The notes: generated by a model not told the origin, from the letters alone. Counted from the first letter of the stretch, positions 35,787 through 45,729 are shown. The stretch: DNA of 64,000 nucleotides from Haloterrigena salifodinae (GCF_003977755.1 NZ_RQWN01000002.1:1-64000), one strand, 5' to 3'. Numbers and translations are program-made.

Positions 35787-36764
35787 TCACTCCTCGCGGA
35801 CCAGCGCGACGCTCGCGAGCTGGTCGCCCGCGGTCACGGTCGCCTCTCGGGTGAGCGCGTAGAGAATCCCGTCGCGGTCCGCGACCGCCTCGTGGTGCGG
35901 TTCGTACGTCCGCGGATCGTAGACGGTCCCGAGCGGTGTCCCTTCGGTGATAGCCTGTCCGACCTCGAGCCCCGGCTCCGGGCGGAAGAGGCCGGAGCCG
36001 TCGGCGGTGACCTGTCCGAGATGGTTGCGCGCGACCGTCTGGTTTCGCTCCGGAACGTCGCCGGGGAGCAACCCCATATACCGGCAGACGCCGAGCAGTC
36101 CCTCGACGCCCTCCTCGACGGCGTCCTCGAGGATCTGCTTGTTGTGGGCGAGTTCGGGCGTGACCGAGGGAATCCCCTTCTCGGCGGCGGCGACGCGGAG
36201 TTTCCCGGCGAACCCCCGGCGGTGCCACTCCTCGGGGGCCTCGTCGTCGGCCTGCTCGGACAGCAGCAGGTCGGTCCCGAAGGCTTCGGCGAGCGCGCGC
36301 GAGCGTTCGTCGCCCTCCCGGTAGACAACGTGGGGGTACATGTCCGGGCTCCCCGTATGGAGGTCGACGATGGCGTCGGCGCGGCTCACCTCCGTCCAGA
36401 GCCGCGCGGCCATCTGCTGGTGGAGGCTCCCGTCCTCGTCGCCCGGCCAGATCCGGTTCATGTTCGGGTTGACGCTGTCGAACTCCTCGGGCGTGATGTA
36501 GGAGACCAGATCGAAGGTCACCGGGTTCGCGACGGGGACGGCGACGATCGTTCCCGACAGCTCCTCAAGTGGCAGTCGCTCGTGGAACCGCCGGAGCGTC
36601 TCGGTCCCGTTGATCTCGCGGCCGTGCTGGGCGGCCTGGACGTACAGTGTCGGTCCGTCTTCGGCGCCACGATACGTGTGGGCCGTCGTCGTCAGTTCGA
36701 CGCCGGAGGGCATCCTCGCGAGCGTCACCTCCTCGACCGTGTGGGTCCCAGTGGACTGGCTCAT
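35787..36764 (-). CDS. AstE/AspA-family deacylase (zinc carboxypeptidase-like)
   Basis: A 325-residue member of the succinylglutamate desuccinylase/aspartoacylase family. Zinc ligands lie in QAAQHGREINGTE (His, Glu) and in IVDLHTGSPDMYPHVVYR. The catalytic Glu may be in SVTPELAHNKQ. A beta-rich C-terminal domain of about 90 residues follows (GLFRPEPGLEVGQAITEGTP), resembling a biotinyl/lipoyl-like lobe. It probably cleaves an N-acyl amino acid; the substrate is not determinable. The ATG at 36764 (MSQSTGTHTVEE) is preferred to an ATG 40 residues upstream that adds unrelated sequence. Confidence 0.85.
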   Translation of the reverse strand: MSQSTGTHTVEEVTLARMPSGVELTTTAHTYRGAEDGPTLYVQAAQHGREINGTETLRRFHERLPLEELSGTIVAVPVANPVTFDLVSYITPEEFDSVNPNMNRIWPGDEDGSLHQQMAARLWTEVSRADAIVDLHTGSPDMYPHVVYREGDERSRALAEAFGTDLLLSEQADDEAPEEWHRRGFAGKLRVAAAEKGIPSVTPELAHNKQILEDAVEEGVEGLLGVCRYMGLLPGDVPERNQTVARNHLGQVTADGSGLFRPEPGLEVGQAITEGTPLGTVYDPRTYEPHHEAVADRDGILYALTREATVTAGDQLASVALVREE

Positions 36765-36927
36765 GGCCGGCCGTTCCACCTCCGGCGGTATGTAGCTGCG
36801 GCCGCCTTTCGCCGACGTCGCTCGAGATGGTGTCTTTGGACTGGTCAGTACAGAAGAAGCAGTTACCCCAGTAGCCGCCGCCATTCGCGGGAACTGTCAA
36901 GAGCGGTGTGCTAACTCCAGAGGACAC

Positions 36928-37266
36928 CTACTTCGTGAATTCGTATTCACGAAGCGCTCCAGTCTCGAGATCAACCCGGTATGTCCATCCCCGCCAGTTT
37001 CCCGTCCATAGCTCGCCGTCACGCACACGGAGACTCAGATACGGGTTATCTTCGGCGGAACTGTGTAGGCTTTCAGGAATCGTCCACCGTTTAGTTCCTG
37101 TCTTGTCGATTCCCACTACGTTTCGATTGTGAGTCTCTTCTGGTGGGATAACAAGTCGAACGACGATTACGCTGTCAAATTCAATAACGTCCCCGATTTC
37201 GTAGTCGAAGGCGATCTCAGTAGAGCCAACAGTGAGAATATTATCGTCAACCGACAGGTCTGACAT
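36928..37266 (-). CDS. Hypothetical beta-rich protein
   Basis: A 112-residue soluble acidic protein that I do not recognise. The pattern is alternating strands (FDYEIGDVIEFDSVIVVRLV; GIDKTGTKRWTIPES; RDGELWTGNWRGWTYRVDLE), similar to a small partial beta-propeller or single-domain fold, and it ends FTK. Its base composition is lower in GC than its neighbours, suggesting acquisition. No operon partners are seen; the gene stands alone before the cyclophilin gene on the other strand. Confidence 0.65.
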   Translation of the reverse strand: MSDLSVDDNILTVGSTEIAFDYEIGDVIEFDSVIVVRLVIPPEETHNRNVVGIDKTGTKRWTIPESLHSSAEDNPYLSLRVRDGELWTGNWRGWTYRVDLETGALREYEFTK

Positions 37267-37471
37267 GTATCGTACTTACAATCGACAAACAAAAGATTGC
37301 AGTGAAAGAAGACTGCTGGCTGAGACGTTCACTGTGACCCACCGACGGCATCACGGGATCGGTCGGCTGCTCGAGCGATGTAATCGGGCTTTCGACAGCG
37401 AAGACTCGCAGTGAGGGGGTGGAGCAACGCAGACCACTACCGTTTTCCGTAGTCCCGCCGTCTCGCTGGAC

Positions 37472-37990
37472 ATGGGAGACGTTACTGCCACCCTGCACAC
37501 GAACCGTGGCGATATCGAAGTCGAACTCTACGACGAGCGCGCGCCGCGGACCGTCGACAACTTCGTCGGTCTCGCGACCGGCGGCAAGACCTGGGAAGAC
37601 CCCGAGACGGGCGAGGAGGTCGAGGGCGAACCCCTCTACGACGACGTCGCCTTCCACCGCGTCATCGAGGACTTCATGATTCAGGGCGGCGACCCGACCG
37701 AGACCGGTCGCGGTGGCCCCGGCTACCAGTTCGACGACGAGTTCCACGACGAACTGCGCCACGACGACGAGGGCATCCTCTCGATGGCAAACTCAGGGCC
37801 GAACACCAACGGCTCGCAGTTCTTCATCACGCTCGACGCCCAGCCCCACCTCGACGACCGCCACTCGGTCTTCGGCAAAGTAATCGACGGCATGGACGTC
37901 GTCCACGAGATCGGTTCGGTCAACACCGACGCTAACGATCAGCCCCAGGAAGACGTCGTCCTCGAGTCGGTTTCCGTCGACTACGAGTAA
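37472..37990 (+). CDS. Cyclophilin-type peptidyl-prolyl cis-trans isomerase
   Basis: A 172-residue cytoplasmic cyclophilin. Its active-site signature is VAFHRVIEDFMIQGGDPTET, with the conserved Phe, Arg and Gln, and MANSGPNTNGSQFFITLDAQ follows. It has an acidic insertion (EDPETGEEVEGEPLYDD) typical for haloarchaea. It catalyses proline isomerisation in protein folding. Length is standard and the start is clear. Confidence 0.96.
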   Translation: MGDVTATLHTNRGDIEVELYDERAPRTVDNFVGLATGGKTWEDPETGEEVEGEPLYDDVAFHRVIEDFMIQGGDPTETGRGGPGYQFDDEFHDELRHDDEGILSMANSGPNTNGSQFFITLDAQPHLDDRHSVFGKVIDGMDVVHEIGSVNTDANDQPQEDVVLESVSVDYE

Positions 37991-38120
37991 CCACCGGACT
38001 TCGGGGCCGCCACTGACGACGACGGCCATTCGGGTTCCGTCGCCGGCCCCTCAAACGACGGGCGAGCCGAGAACCACCGGACAAAGACGTTTTACCGCCT
38101 CCGCCACTGTATACCGGTGA

Positions 38121-41100
38121 ATGGGATCGTCGTCTACCGACGCGGATCACCTCGCGCAGATTCGCCGGCAGGAGGTCGTCGCCGACCTCAGCCAACAGGC
38201 CCTCGAGACGGGGGATCTCGACGAGGTACTGGCCGATGCGTCGCTCGCTATCGCGGAGACGCTCAATGTCGAGTACTGCGCCGTCTTCGAACGCCAACGC
38301 GATCGAACGGCGGCCGTGTTGCGGGCCGGCGCCGGCTGGCCGACCGACCGACTCGGATCGACCACCGTGTCCGCGGACCGGTCCTCGTGGACGGGATACG
38401 CGGCTCACGCTGCCGAGCCGGTCGTCACCGACGATCTTGATACCGAGTCGCGATTTTCCATCCCGGAACAGTTCGCCGATCGCAACGTCGCCAGCGGCGC
38501 CGCCGTCCGTATCGGGCCGGACGAGCAGCCGTGGGGCGTCCTCGGCGCGTACGCGACCGAGAGCCACGCCCTTTCGGAGGCCGATATCGACTTCCTCGAG
38601 CGCATCGCGGACGTCCTCGGCTCGGCGGTCGAACACGCCCGCACGCGACGTGACCTCGAGCGGACGGAGCGACGGTTCGAAGCGATCTTCGAGGATCCGA
38701 ACATCCTCGTGGGGCTGCTCGATCCGGACGGCACGGTACGGGACATCAACGGGACGGCGATGGAGTACATCGACGCCGACCTCGAGGACGTGACCGGCGT
38801 CCCGTTCTGGGAGACGCCGTGGTGGGGCGAGGGCGACGACGTCCGGGACGATGTCAAGCGGTGGACCGAACAGGCGGCCAGCGGCGAGTACGTGAATTTC
38901 GAGGCCGATCTCACCCGGCCCGACGGAGAGCGGTACTCCCTGAACGGCGCCTTCAGGCCGGTCACGGACGACGAGGGCGATGTCGTCTCGGTGATCGTCT
39001 CCGACCGCGACGTGACCGAGCGAAAGGAGCGCGAGCGAGAACTCGAGGAGTCCGAACAGCGCTACCGGACGCTGGTCGACCACTTCCCCAACGGCGCCGT
39101 CGCCCTCGTCGACGAGGACCTGACCTACCGGACCGTCGGCGGAAGCCCGACGGACACGGCCGACGCCACGGCCGATGAAATCGAGGGCGAACCGGTCGCC
39201 GAGGCCGTTCCGCCGTCGCTGGCCGACGAACTCGTCCCGCGCTACGAAGCCGCCCTCGAGGGCGAGTCGCGCGCGTTCGAGTCGCGCGCGAACGATCGCG
39301 TCTACGACTTCCGGATCGTGCCGGTCCGGGACGACGACGGCGAGGTGTTCGCCGCGCTCGGCATGTCCCAGGATATCACCGAGCGCAAGGAGCGCGAACG
39401 CCGACTCGAGGAGTCCGAGCAGCGCTATCGGACGCTCATGGAGTACTTCCCGAACGGACTCGTGACGCTGTTCGACCCCGATCTCCGGTACGAACTGGCG
39501 GCCGGGCAGGGATTCGATCGTATCCCCGTCGATCCCGAGGACTTCGAAGGCAGCCACGTCAGGGAGGTCTGGGACGATGAGGCCGCCGACACCCTGCAGC
39601 CGGTGTTCGAGGCCGCGCTGGACGGCGAGGCGCAGTCGATCGAATTCGAGTACAACGATCGGGAGTGGATCCTGCGAGTGGTCCCTATCACGGACGAGCG
39701 CGGCGACGTCTTCGCGGGCATGACCATGGCCCAGGACATCACCGAGCGCAAGCGACACGAGCAGTACCTCCGGGAGACGACGGCGCAACTCGAGGCCGCG
39801 ACCGAGGCGGGCGCGGTCGGCACGTGGGAGTGGGACATTCCGGAGGACGAGATGGTCGTCGGGGCCACGTTCGCCGAGACCTTCGGTATCGATCCCGAGG
39901 CGGCGCGCCAGGGGGTATCGCTGGACCGCTTCATCTCGTCGATCCACGAGGACGACCGCGACCGCGTCGTGGCCGAAATCGAGGCGGCCGTCGAATCGGG
40001 CGACGAATACGAGGCGGAGTATCGCGTTCGGAACGCCGACGGCGAGATCCGATGGGTCGTCGCACGCGGCCACGTCGAGTGCGACGAGGATGGGAAACCG
40101 GTCACATTCCCCGGTGCGCTCACCGACATCACGGAACGCAAGCGCGCCGAGTTACAGCTCGAGCGGACCAACGAGCAACTCGAGACGCTGTTCGACGTCC
40201 TCCCCGTCGGTGTCGTCGTCGCCGACGCCGACGGTCGGATCCGCCAGGCCAACGACACCGCACGGGAGATCTGGGGCGGCGACGTGTTCGACACCGACTC
40301 CGTCGCGGAGTACGACCGGTATCCGGTGTGGGACGCCGATTCAGGCGAGCGCATCTCGCCGGAGGAGATGACGCTCGCGCGCGTCCTCGAGGGCGAGGAA
40401 GTGACCGATCCCGACATCTACGAGATCGAAGCCGACGATGGCGAGCGCCGCATCGTCCGCACCGAGGGCATGCCGGTCCGAAACGAGCGCGGCGAAGTGA
40501 CTCGCGGCGTCGTCACCATCACGGACATCACCGAACGCCGGGAGTCCCAGCGCCGCCTCGAGGAGTCCGAGCAGCGCTACCGGACGCTGGTCGACCGCTT
40601 CCCCAACGGCGGGGTCGGGCTGTTCGACGAGGACCTTAAGTATCAGATCGCCGGCGGCGGGGCCTTCGACGAGATCAGCGCCTCCGCGAACGAGATCATC
40701 GGACAGACGCTCTGGGAGCGGTATCCGACGGAGCTGGCGGAGCGCCTCGAACCAAAGTTCAGAGCCGCGCTCGATGGGGAGACCAGTTCGTTCGAGATGG
40801 AGTTCCACGACCGGGACTGGATGGCGTACACGGTTCCCGTCACGGACGACGACGACGAGATCTTTGGCGGGATGGTCATGGTCCAGGAGATCACCGAGCG
40901 AAAGGAGCGCGAGCGGAAACTCCGCGAGCGCGAGCGCAGCCTCGAGCAGTACAAAGAGTACATCGACGAGATCCTCGACGCCATCGACGACGTGTTCTAC
41001 ATCGTCGGCGAGGACGGCTCGCTACAGCGGTGGAACCGGAGCGTGACCGACGTAACCGGCTACTCGGACGAGGAGATTGCCGCGATGGAACCGACGGATC

Positions 41101-42719
41101 TGTTTACGGACGACGACCGGGAGGACGCCCTCGGAGCCCTTCAGGAGGGATTCGAGACGGGCTCGTTCAACGTGGAACTGACGGTTCAGACCGACGACGG
41201 CGACACCGTCCCCTTCGAGTTCAACGCCTCGCGACTCGAGGACCCCTGGGGGAACACAGTGCTGGCCGGAATCGGACGCGACATCACCGATCGGCTCGAG
41301 CGCGAGAAACACCTCGAGCGATACGAGACCATCGTCGAGACGGTCAACGACGGCGTCTACGTCGTCGACGAAGACGGGCGCTTCACAATGGTCAACGAGA
41401 CGTATGCGTCGATGCTCGGCTATGAGCCGGACGAACTCGTCGGAACCGACGCGTCGCAAATAGTCGACGACGACGTCACCGAACGGGTCGAGGAGCTGAC
41501 GGCCGACGACGCCGAGCGGCCGACGATCGAATCCGAGGTTCGAACGGCCGACGGCGATCGGCTCCCCGCCGAAGGGACCTTCGCGATGCTGCCCGAGGAC
41601 GACAGCACGTGGCACCGCGTCAGCATCGTCCGGGACATCAGCGATCGAAAGGAACGGGAACGCCGGCTCGAGGAGTCCGAACGCCGGTACCGGACGCTCG
41701 TCGAGAACTTCCCCGGCGGCGCGGTGGGACTGTACGACGAGAACCTTGAGTACATCGTCGTCGGCGGCGAGGCGTTCGACGATCTGGGGATTTCGGAGGA
41801 CGAGGTCGCCGGCGCGACGCTCTACGAGCGGTATCCGGACGACCTCGTCGACGAGATCGAACCGTACTTCCGGGCCGTCTTCGACGGCGAGGCAAACACG
41901 TTCGAGTTCCGAGCCCGTGGACGGGACGTCTGGGCCCACACGATCCCCCTTCGAAACGACGACGACGAGATCTTCGCGGGCATGGTCATGGTTCAGGACG
42001 TCACCGAACGCAAGGAGTACCAGCGCAAACTCGAGGAGTCCAACGAGCGCTTAGAGCGGTTCGCCTACGCGGCCTCCCACGACCTCCAGGAACCGCTCCG
42101 GATGGTGACGAGCTACCTCATGCTGCTCGAAAACCGCTACGGCGACGCGTTCGACGAGGACGGCAAGGAGTTCCTCGAGTTCGCCGTCGACGGCGCCGAT
42201 CGGATGCGCGAGATGATCGACGGCCTGCTCGAGTACTCCCGCGTCGAGACGCGGGGCGACCCGTTCGAGCCGATGGATCTCGACGATATCGTCGACGACG
42301 TCCGCGAGGATCTCCAGTTCCGGATCGAGGAGACGGACGCCGAGCTCACCGTTGAGGATCTCCCCTGCGTCGAGGGCGACGCCAGCCAGTTGCGGCAGGT
42401 GTTCCAGAACCTGTTGTCGAACGCGCTCACCTACAGCGGCGACGAGCCGCCGCGGATTCACGTCGGCGCCGAGCGCCGGGGGGACAAGTGGGTGATCTCG
42501 GTCGCGGACGAGGGGATCGGCATCGCCTCCGAGGACCAAGAGCGCGTGTTCACCATCTTCGACCGACTCCACAGTCGCGGCGAGTACGACGGCACGGGCA
42601 TCGGGCTGGCCCTTTGCGAGCGGATCGTCGAGCGCCACGACGGCGAGATCTGGGTCGAGTCGGAGCCGGGCGAGGGCTCGACGTTTTCCGTCACCCTTCC
42701 CGCCTCCCGCGACCCGTAG
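38121..42719 (+). CDS. Sensor histidine kinase with GAF and nine PAS domains
   Basis: A 1532-residue soluble kinase with no membrane helix. An N-terminal GAF domain (about 20-175) is followed by nine PAS units starting near residues 185, 306, 427, 551, 678, 812, 940, 1064 and 1182, each ending in a D(I/V)TERKE-type coil. The kinase core has HisKA with FAYAASHDLQEPLRM (phospho-acceptor His1320), an N box (QVFQNLLSNALTYS, about 1427) and G boxes (DEGIGIAS, GTGIGLALCERIVERH). PAS units 2, 3, 6 and 9 share the start LEESEQRYRTLV..FPNG and are clearly duplicates. It lacks a receiver, so it needs a separate partner. It probably senses intracellular redox, oxygen or small ligands. Confidence 0.95.
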   Translation: MGSSSTDADHLAQIRRQEVVADLSQQALETGDLDEVLADASLAIAETLNVEYCAVFERQRDRTAAVLRAGAGWPTDRLGSTTVSADRSSWTGYAAHAAEPVVTDDLDTESRFSIPEQFADRNVASGAAVRIGPDEQPWGVLGAYATESHALSEADIDFLERIADVLGSAVEHARTRRDLERTERRFEAIFEDPNILVGLLDPDGTVRDINGTAMEYIDADLEDVTGVPFWETPWWGEGDDVRDDVKRWTEQAASGEYVNFEADLTRPDGERYSLNGAFRPVTDDEGDVVSVIVSDRDVTERKERERELEESEQRYRTLVDHFPNGAVALVDEDLTYRTVGGSPTDTADATADEIEGEPVAEAVPPSLADELVPRYEAALEGESRAFESRANDRVYDFRIVPVRDDDGEVFAALGMSQDITERKERERRLEESEQRYRTLMEYFPNGLVTLFDPDLRYELAAGQGFDRIPVDPEDFEGSHVREVWDDEAADTLQPVFEAALDGEAQSIEFEYNDREWILRVVPITDERGDVFAGMTMAQDITERKRHEQYLRETTAQLEAATEAGAVGTWEWDIPEDEMVVGATFAETFGIDPEAARQGVSLDRFISSIHEDDRDRVVAEIEAAVESGDEYEAEYRVRNADGEIRWVVARGHVECDEDGKPVTFPGALTDITERKRAELQLERTNEQLETLFDVLPVGVVVADADGRIRQANDTAREIWGGDVFDTDSVAEYDRYPVWDADSGERISPEEMTLARVLEGEEVTDPDIYEIEADDGERRIVRTEGMPVRNERGEVTRGVVTITDITERRESQRRLEESEQRYRTLVDRFPNGGVGLFDEDLKYQIAGGGAFDEISASANEIIGQTLWERYPTELAERLEPKFRAALDGETSSFEMEFHDRDWMAYTVPVTDDDDEIFGGMVMVQEITERKERERKLRERERSLEQYKEYIDEILDAIDDVFYIVGEDGSLQRWNRSVTDVTGYSDEEIAAMEPTDLFTDDDREDALGALQEGFETGSFNVELTVQTDDGDTVPFEFNASRLEDPWGNTVLAGIGRDITDRLEREKHLERYETIVETVNDGVYVVDEDGRFTMVNETYASMLGYEPDELVGTDASQIVDDDVTERVEELTADDAERPTIESEVRTADGDRLPAEGTFAMLPEDDSTWHRVSIVRDISDRKERERRLEESERRYRTLVENFPGGAVGLYDENLEYIVVGGEAFDDLGISEDEVAGATLYERYPDDLVDEIEPYFRAVFDGEANTFEFRARGRDVWAHTIPLRNDDDEIFAGMVMVQDVTERKEYQRKLEESNERLERFAYAASHDLQEPLRMVTSYLMLLENRYGDAFDEDGKEFLEFAVDGADRMREMIDGLLEYSRVETRGDPFEPMDLDDIVDDVREDLQFRIEETDAELTVEDLPCVEGDASQLRQVFQNLLSNALTYSGDEPPRIHVGAERRGDKWVISVADEGIGIASEDQERVFTIFDRLHSRGEYDGTGIGLALCERIVERHDGEIWVESEPGEGSTFSVTLPASRDP

Positions 42720-42790
42720 TCGCCACGACAGAAGCCGGCGAACGCGAGGGGTACCCGACTCGTTTACCCGCAATGTCTCGTAGCGAGCCC

Positions 42791-43744
42791 ATGAGCTGGA
42801 CTGCCGCCGACATCCCCAATCAGCAGGGTCGAACGGTCGTCATCACGGGCGCCAACAGCGGTATCGGTCTCGAGGCGACGCGCGAACTCGCACGCAACGG
42901 CGCGACGGTAATCATGGCCTGCCGGAGCGCGGCGCGGGGTGCGGAGGCCGTCAGCGATATCCGCTCGGACGTCCCTGATGCCGACCTCCGCGTCGAGGAG
43001 TGCGACCTCGCGGACCTCGAGTCGATCCGATCGTTTGCCGACCGCCTCGACGGCGAGGACCTCGACGTGTTGATCAACAACGCCGGCGTCATGGCGATCC
43101 CGCGCTCGGAGACCGAGGACGGTTTCGAGACCCAGTTCGGCGTCAACCACCTCGGGCACTTCGCGCTGACGGGACTGCTGCTCGAGAACCTGTGGCTGGA
43201 CGAGGCGAACGACTCGCGGATCGTCACCGTCTCGAGCGGCGTCCACGAGAGCGGCGCGATCGACTTCGACGACCTCCAGGGCGAGGCGTCCTATAATAAG
43301 TGGGACGCCTACGCTCAGTCGAAACTGGCCAACGTGCTGTTCGCCTACGAACTCGAGCGCCGGCTGCTGACGACGGACGCGAACGCGAAGAGCAACGTGG
43401 TCCACCCGGGCTACGCGAACACGCGCTTGCAGTTCCGCGGCCCGGAACAGAGCGGCAGCCGGGTCCGAAAGGCGGCGATGAAGGTGATGAACACCGTCCT
43501 CGCCCAATCGGCCGAGATGGGCGCGCTGCCGACGCTGTACGCCGCGACGGCGCTCGAGGCCGAGGGCGGCGCGTACTACGGCCCCGGCGGGTTCAAGAAC
43601 ATGCGCGGCACGCCCGAGCGCCAGGCCTCCTCGGACCGCTCCTACGACGAGGAGACGGCCCGCCGGCTGTGGGACGTCTCGAGCGAGTTGACCGGCGTGA
43701 CCTACGACCGACTTCCCGAACCGGCGCAGTCAGCGGAACGGTAG
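42791..43744 (+). CDS. SDR-family oxidoreductase (retinol dehydrogenase-like)
   Basis: A 317-residue SDR. TGANSGIG is the cofactor loop, INNAGVMAIPRSETEDGFET and FGVNHLGHFALT follow, Ser is in VTVSSGVHES and Tyr-Lys in DAYAQSKLANVLFAYELERR. The VMACRSAARG segment has an Arg that favours NADP(H). It resembles the retinol dehydrogenase/protochlorophyllide reductase-like group widespread in haloarchaea. The ATG at 42791 (MSWTAADIPN) is chosen for family fit and because a TATA-like CGTTTACCC lies about 27 bp upstream; an ATG at 42773 adds six residues. Confidence 0.9.
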   Translation: MSWTAADIPNQQGRTVVITGANSGIGLEATRELARNGATVIMACRSAARGAEAVSDIRSDVPDADLRVEECDLADLESIRSFADRLDGEDLDVLINNAGVMAIPRSETEDGFETQFGVNHLGHFALTGLLLENLWLDEANDSRIVTVSSGVHESGAIDFDDLQGEASYNKWDAYAQSKLANVLFAYELERRLLTTDANAKSNVVHPGYANTRLQFRGPEQSGSRVRKAAMKVMNTVLAQSAEMGALPTLYAATALEAEGGAYYGPGGFKNMRGTPERQASSDRSYDEETARRLWDVSSELTGVTYDRLPEPAQSAER

Positions 43745-43874
43745 CCCGCGTCCGTCTCAGCTACCGAAACGCGCCGATCGCCCGTGACGGACCTGTTCGA
43801 AACGCGTTCAGGCGGACAGTGCCAGCAGCACCCTTAGATACGCCTGATTCGAACACTGTGTGTGAGTACCACCC

Positions 43875-44459
43875 ATGAAAAACGACAACGGCAGATCACT
43901 CGTCTCGCGTACCATCGAGGGGGCGGAGACGCTAGTGAGCACGGAACCCGGTGAGATCTTCGTCGACGTCCCCGCGGCGAACGCCCGCTACGTCCGCGTC
44001 GAGGAGGGCGATACGGTTCAAGAAGGCGACATCCGATCGCGGTCGGCGGAGGAACTCGCGTCCGAATCGCTGCGGAAATGGCGGATAGAGACGATCGGAC
44101 CGGAGACGGTCATCGGAACGGATCGGGAGACGGACGAGCGACGCGAGTGGGACCGCGAGGAACTCGAGCAAAAGCTCGCAATCGGCGGGTTCAGCACGAA
44201 CCTCAGCGGGTTCGAGCGGGCGACGGTCAGCGGACCGGGAGACGAGTCGAACGGGGAGTCCGTCACCGTGACCGTGTACGGAAACGACGGTCGAAAGTTC
44301 ACTCAGACGTACCGACCCGTCGACGATACCGACCGCGACGAACGCCGGCTCGAACTGGCGGCGACCGACGAGCGCGTCGAGACGTTCGACGACGACGTGC
44401 GGGAGCGGTTCGAGAGCACGGTCGCGCTCGCGCTGCGAAACGAAGGCTACGCGGTCTGA
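43875..44459 (+). CDS. Hypothetical acidic protein
   Basis: A 194-residue soluble, very acidic protein that I do not recognise. It has no signal peptide or membrane segment. The N-terminal part includes EIFVDVPAANARYVRVEEGD, and the C-terminus is helical and charged (RVETFDDDVRERFESTVALA). It is a single gene with clear gaps on both sides. Codon use matches its neighbours, so it is probably a genuine haloarchaeal gene. Confidence 0.75.
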   Translation: MKNDNGRSLVSRTIEGAETLVSTEPGEIFVDVPAANARYVRVEEGDTVQEGDIRSRSAEELASESLRKWRIETIGPETVIGTDRETDERREWDREELEQKLAIGGFSTNLSGFERATVSGPGDESNGESVTVTVYGNDGRKFTQTYRPVDDTDRDERRLELAATDERVETFDDDVRERFESTVALALRNEGYAV

Positions 44460-44561
44460 CCGACCGGCCGGCTCCGCGGCGTTCGAATCGCTTCGCGGAC
44501 CCGTCGCGTTCCGGTCGGGGTAACCGTAACGCGAAAGGTCGCACGGACTAACGCCTAGCTA

Positions 44562-44900
44562 ATGAGCGACGACGGCATTCAGCGCGCGAGCGACGTCGGC
44601 TCGTCGGACGCCCCGCCGGTCGAGGAGAAGCCCTACAAGATCGTCTTCGAGGCCAACAAATGCTTCGGCGCGGGCAAGTGCGCCGAGGTCAGCGACAACT
44701 GGGAGATGTCTCTCGCCTCCGGGATGGCCCAACCGAACGAGTACTTCTTCGGCGAGGAGGACCTCGAGCACAACATCCGCGCGGCGGAGATCTGCCCGGC
44801 CAAGAAGGACGAGGGCTGCATTCACGTCGTCGATCGGCGAACCGACGAGGAAATCTCGCCCGATCCCCACGGCGACGGGACGCTGAGCGTCGACTGGTAG
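44562..44900 (+). CDS. Ferredoxin-like Fe-S protein
   Basis: A 112-residue acidic protein with cysteines arranged as ANKCFGAGKCAEVSDNW and then AAEICPAKKDEGCIHVVD. The CxxxxxC pair, the later CP and the missing fourth usual Cys resemble single-cluster 3Fe-4S/4Fe-4S ferredoxins used with cytochrome P450s and similar oxygenases. It probably carries electrons in the cytoplasm. No obvious redox partner is adjacent. The first tRNA-Leu half-copy of the island starts only 10 bp after its stop. Confidence 0.8.
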   Translation: MSDDGIQRASDVGSSDAPPVEEKPYKIVFEANKCFGAGKCAEVSDNWEMSLASGMAQPNEYFFGEEDLEHNIRAAEICPAKKDEGCIHVVDRRTDEEISPDPHGDGTLSVDW

Positions 44901-44909
44901 CGATTCGCG

Positions 44910-45016
44910 GCGAGGGGCGGCGAGCAGGCCAACAGCGGTGGACATCTCACGTCGGACTCGTTTGCTGCGTTTCGCTCGGAAGCGCTCGCTCCATTTGCAA
45001 ACTTTCACTCGAGGGT
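44910..45016 (+). repeat. Repeat copy A: degenerate tRNA-Leu 5' half plus shared tail
   Basis: The first 33 bp (GCGAGGGGCGGCGAGCAGG onward) are a worn copy of the 5' half of the tRNA-Leu at 46072. A tail of about 70 bp (from TTTGCTGCGTTTCGCTCGGA to ACTTTCACTCGAGGG) is shared with copy B at 45575. Such half-tRNA copies mark old recombinase attachment events. Confidence 0.65.
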
Positions 45017-45096
45017 CGAAAAGACGGCTCTATATGCGTCCCGTTAGAACACACCCAGCACTCCGGCTCTTTTATCACGCGATAGGAATAAAATAA

Positions 45097-45510
45097 GTGA
45101 GTATCGGAAATATGGAAGACAGAACAAAACGAATCGTTGCAAGCGGAGTAGCACTTTCCGTCGTTGGATATGTGATTTGGCCGATGGAGGGAGTTCTGGG
45201 GCAGAACATGTGGCTTCCACTCGTTCCTGAATCGCTAGGCGACTACCAGATTACGCTCTTGGTCTTGGCCGTAACTGGCGTACTCGGTTTCGGGATAACG
45301 ATAGCGAGTAGTATTCGTCTTTCTGAGCTCGCTATTGGTGGCGTTCTCGCCTACGTTTTCTGGATGGTGGTACTGTCTCTCGCGTTCTCCGAAATGCTGC
45401 TAGCGTATCTTGCATATGGATTGGTGCTCGTTGGCGTTCTCCTTGGGGCTCTTATCGGGACAGTAATCGCTCGCCAACCGAAGGTAAAGAGTCTAATTCT
45501 CTCATCCTGA
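45097..45510 (+). CDS. Small polytopic membrane protein in tRNA island
   Basis: A 137-residue protein with four membrane helices (IVASGVALSVVGYVIWPMEG; ITLLVLAVTGVLGFGITIAS; LAIGGVLAYVFWMVVLSLAF; LAYLAYGLVLVGVLLGALIG) and no recognised family. A TATA-like TTTTAT at 45070-45075 places a leaderless start at the GTG of 45097; the ATG at 45112 is the alternative. It lies between two tRNA-Leu half-copies and is lower in GC than its surroundings, so it is probably island cargo. Role unknown. Confidence 0.65.
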   Translation: MSIGNMEDRTKRIVASGVALSVVGYVIWPMEGVLGQNMWLPLVPESLGDYQITLLVLAVTGVLGFGITIASSIRLSELAIGGVLAYVFWMVVLSLAFSEMLLAYLAYGLVLVGVLLGALIGTVIARQPKVKSLILSS

Positions 45511-45566
45511 TCCGCTATTCTCCACTGGGACCGCTCTTGTCTCTCGTATTGTTCTGCTCACCAGAC

Positions 45567-45681
45567 CCTTCTGTTCGAGGGTAGCCAAGCAGGCCAACAG
45601 CGGTTGGCTTCTCATACCGGGACCGTTTGCTTCGTTTCGCTCGCGAGCGCTCGCTCCACTTGCAAACTTTCACTCAAGGGT
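45567..45681 (+). repeat. Repeat copy B: tRNA-Leu 5' half plus shared tail
   Basis: CCTTCTGT (45567-45574) followed by TCGAGGGTAGCCAAGCAGGC and on to GGCTT (to 45610) matches the real tRNA gene including its 8-bp 5' flank (46064-46071). Identity ends in the anticodon loop after CTT. The tail to 45681 matches copy A. This is what recombination within a tRNA anticodon loop would leave behind. Confidence 0.75.
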
Positions 45682-45729
45682 ATCATCGACGATCGCAATG
45701 AGGACGGGCACACAGCGCGAGAAGATCCG

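Noticed and set aside
37932..40073. 713-residue minus-strand open frame opposite the kinase
   Set aside because: It is the antisense shadow of the GC-rich PAS kinase, with Arg/Val/Asp-rich content and no motif; the same holds for frames at 16148-18295, 10112-11497, 24033-25502 and 52794-54596.
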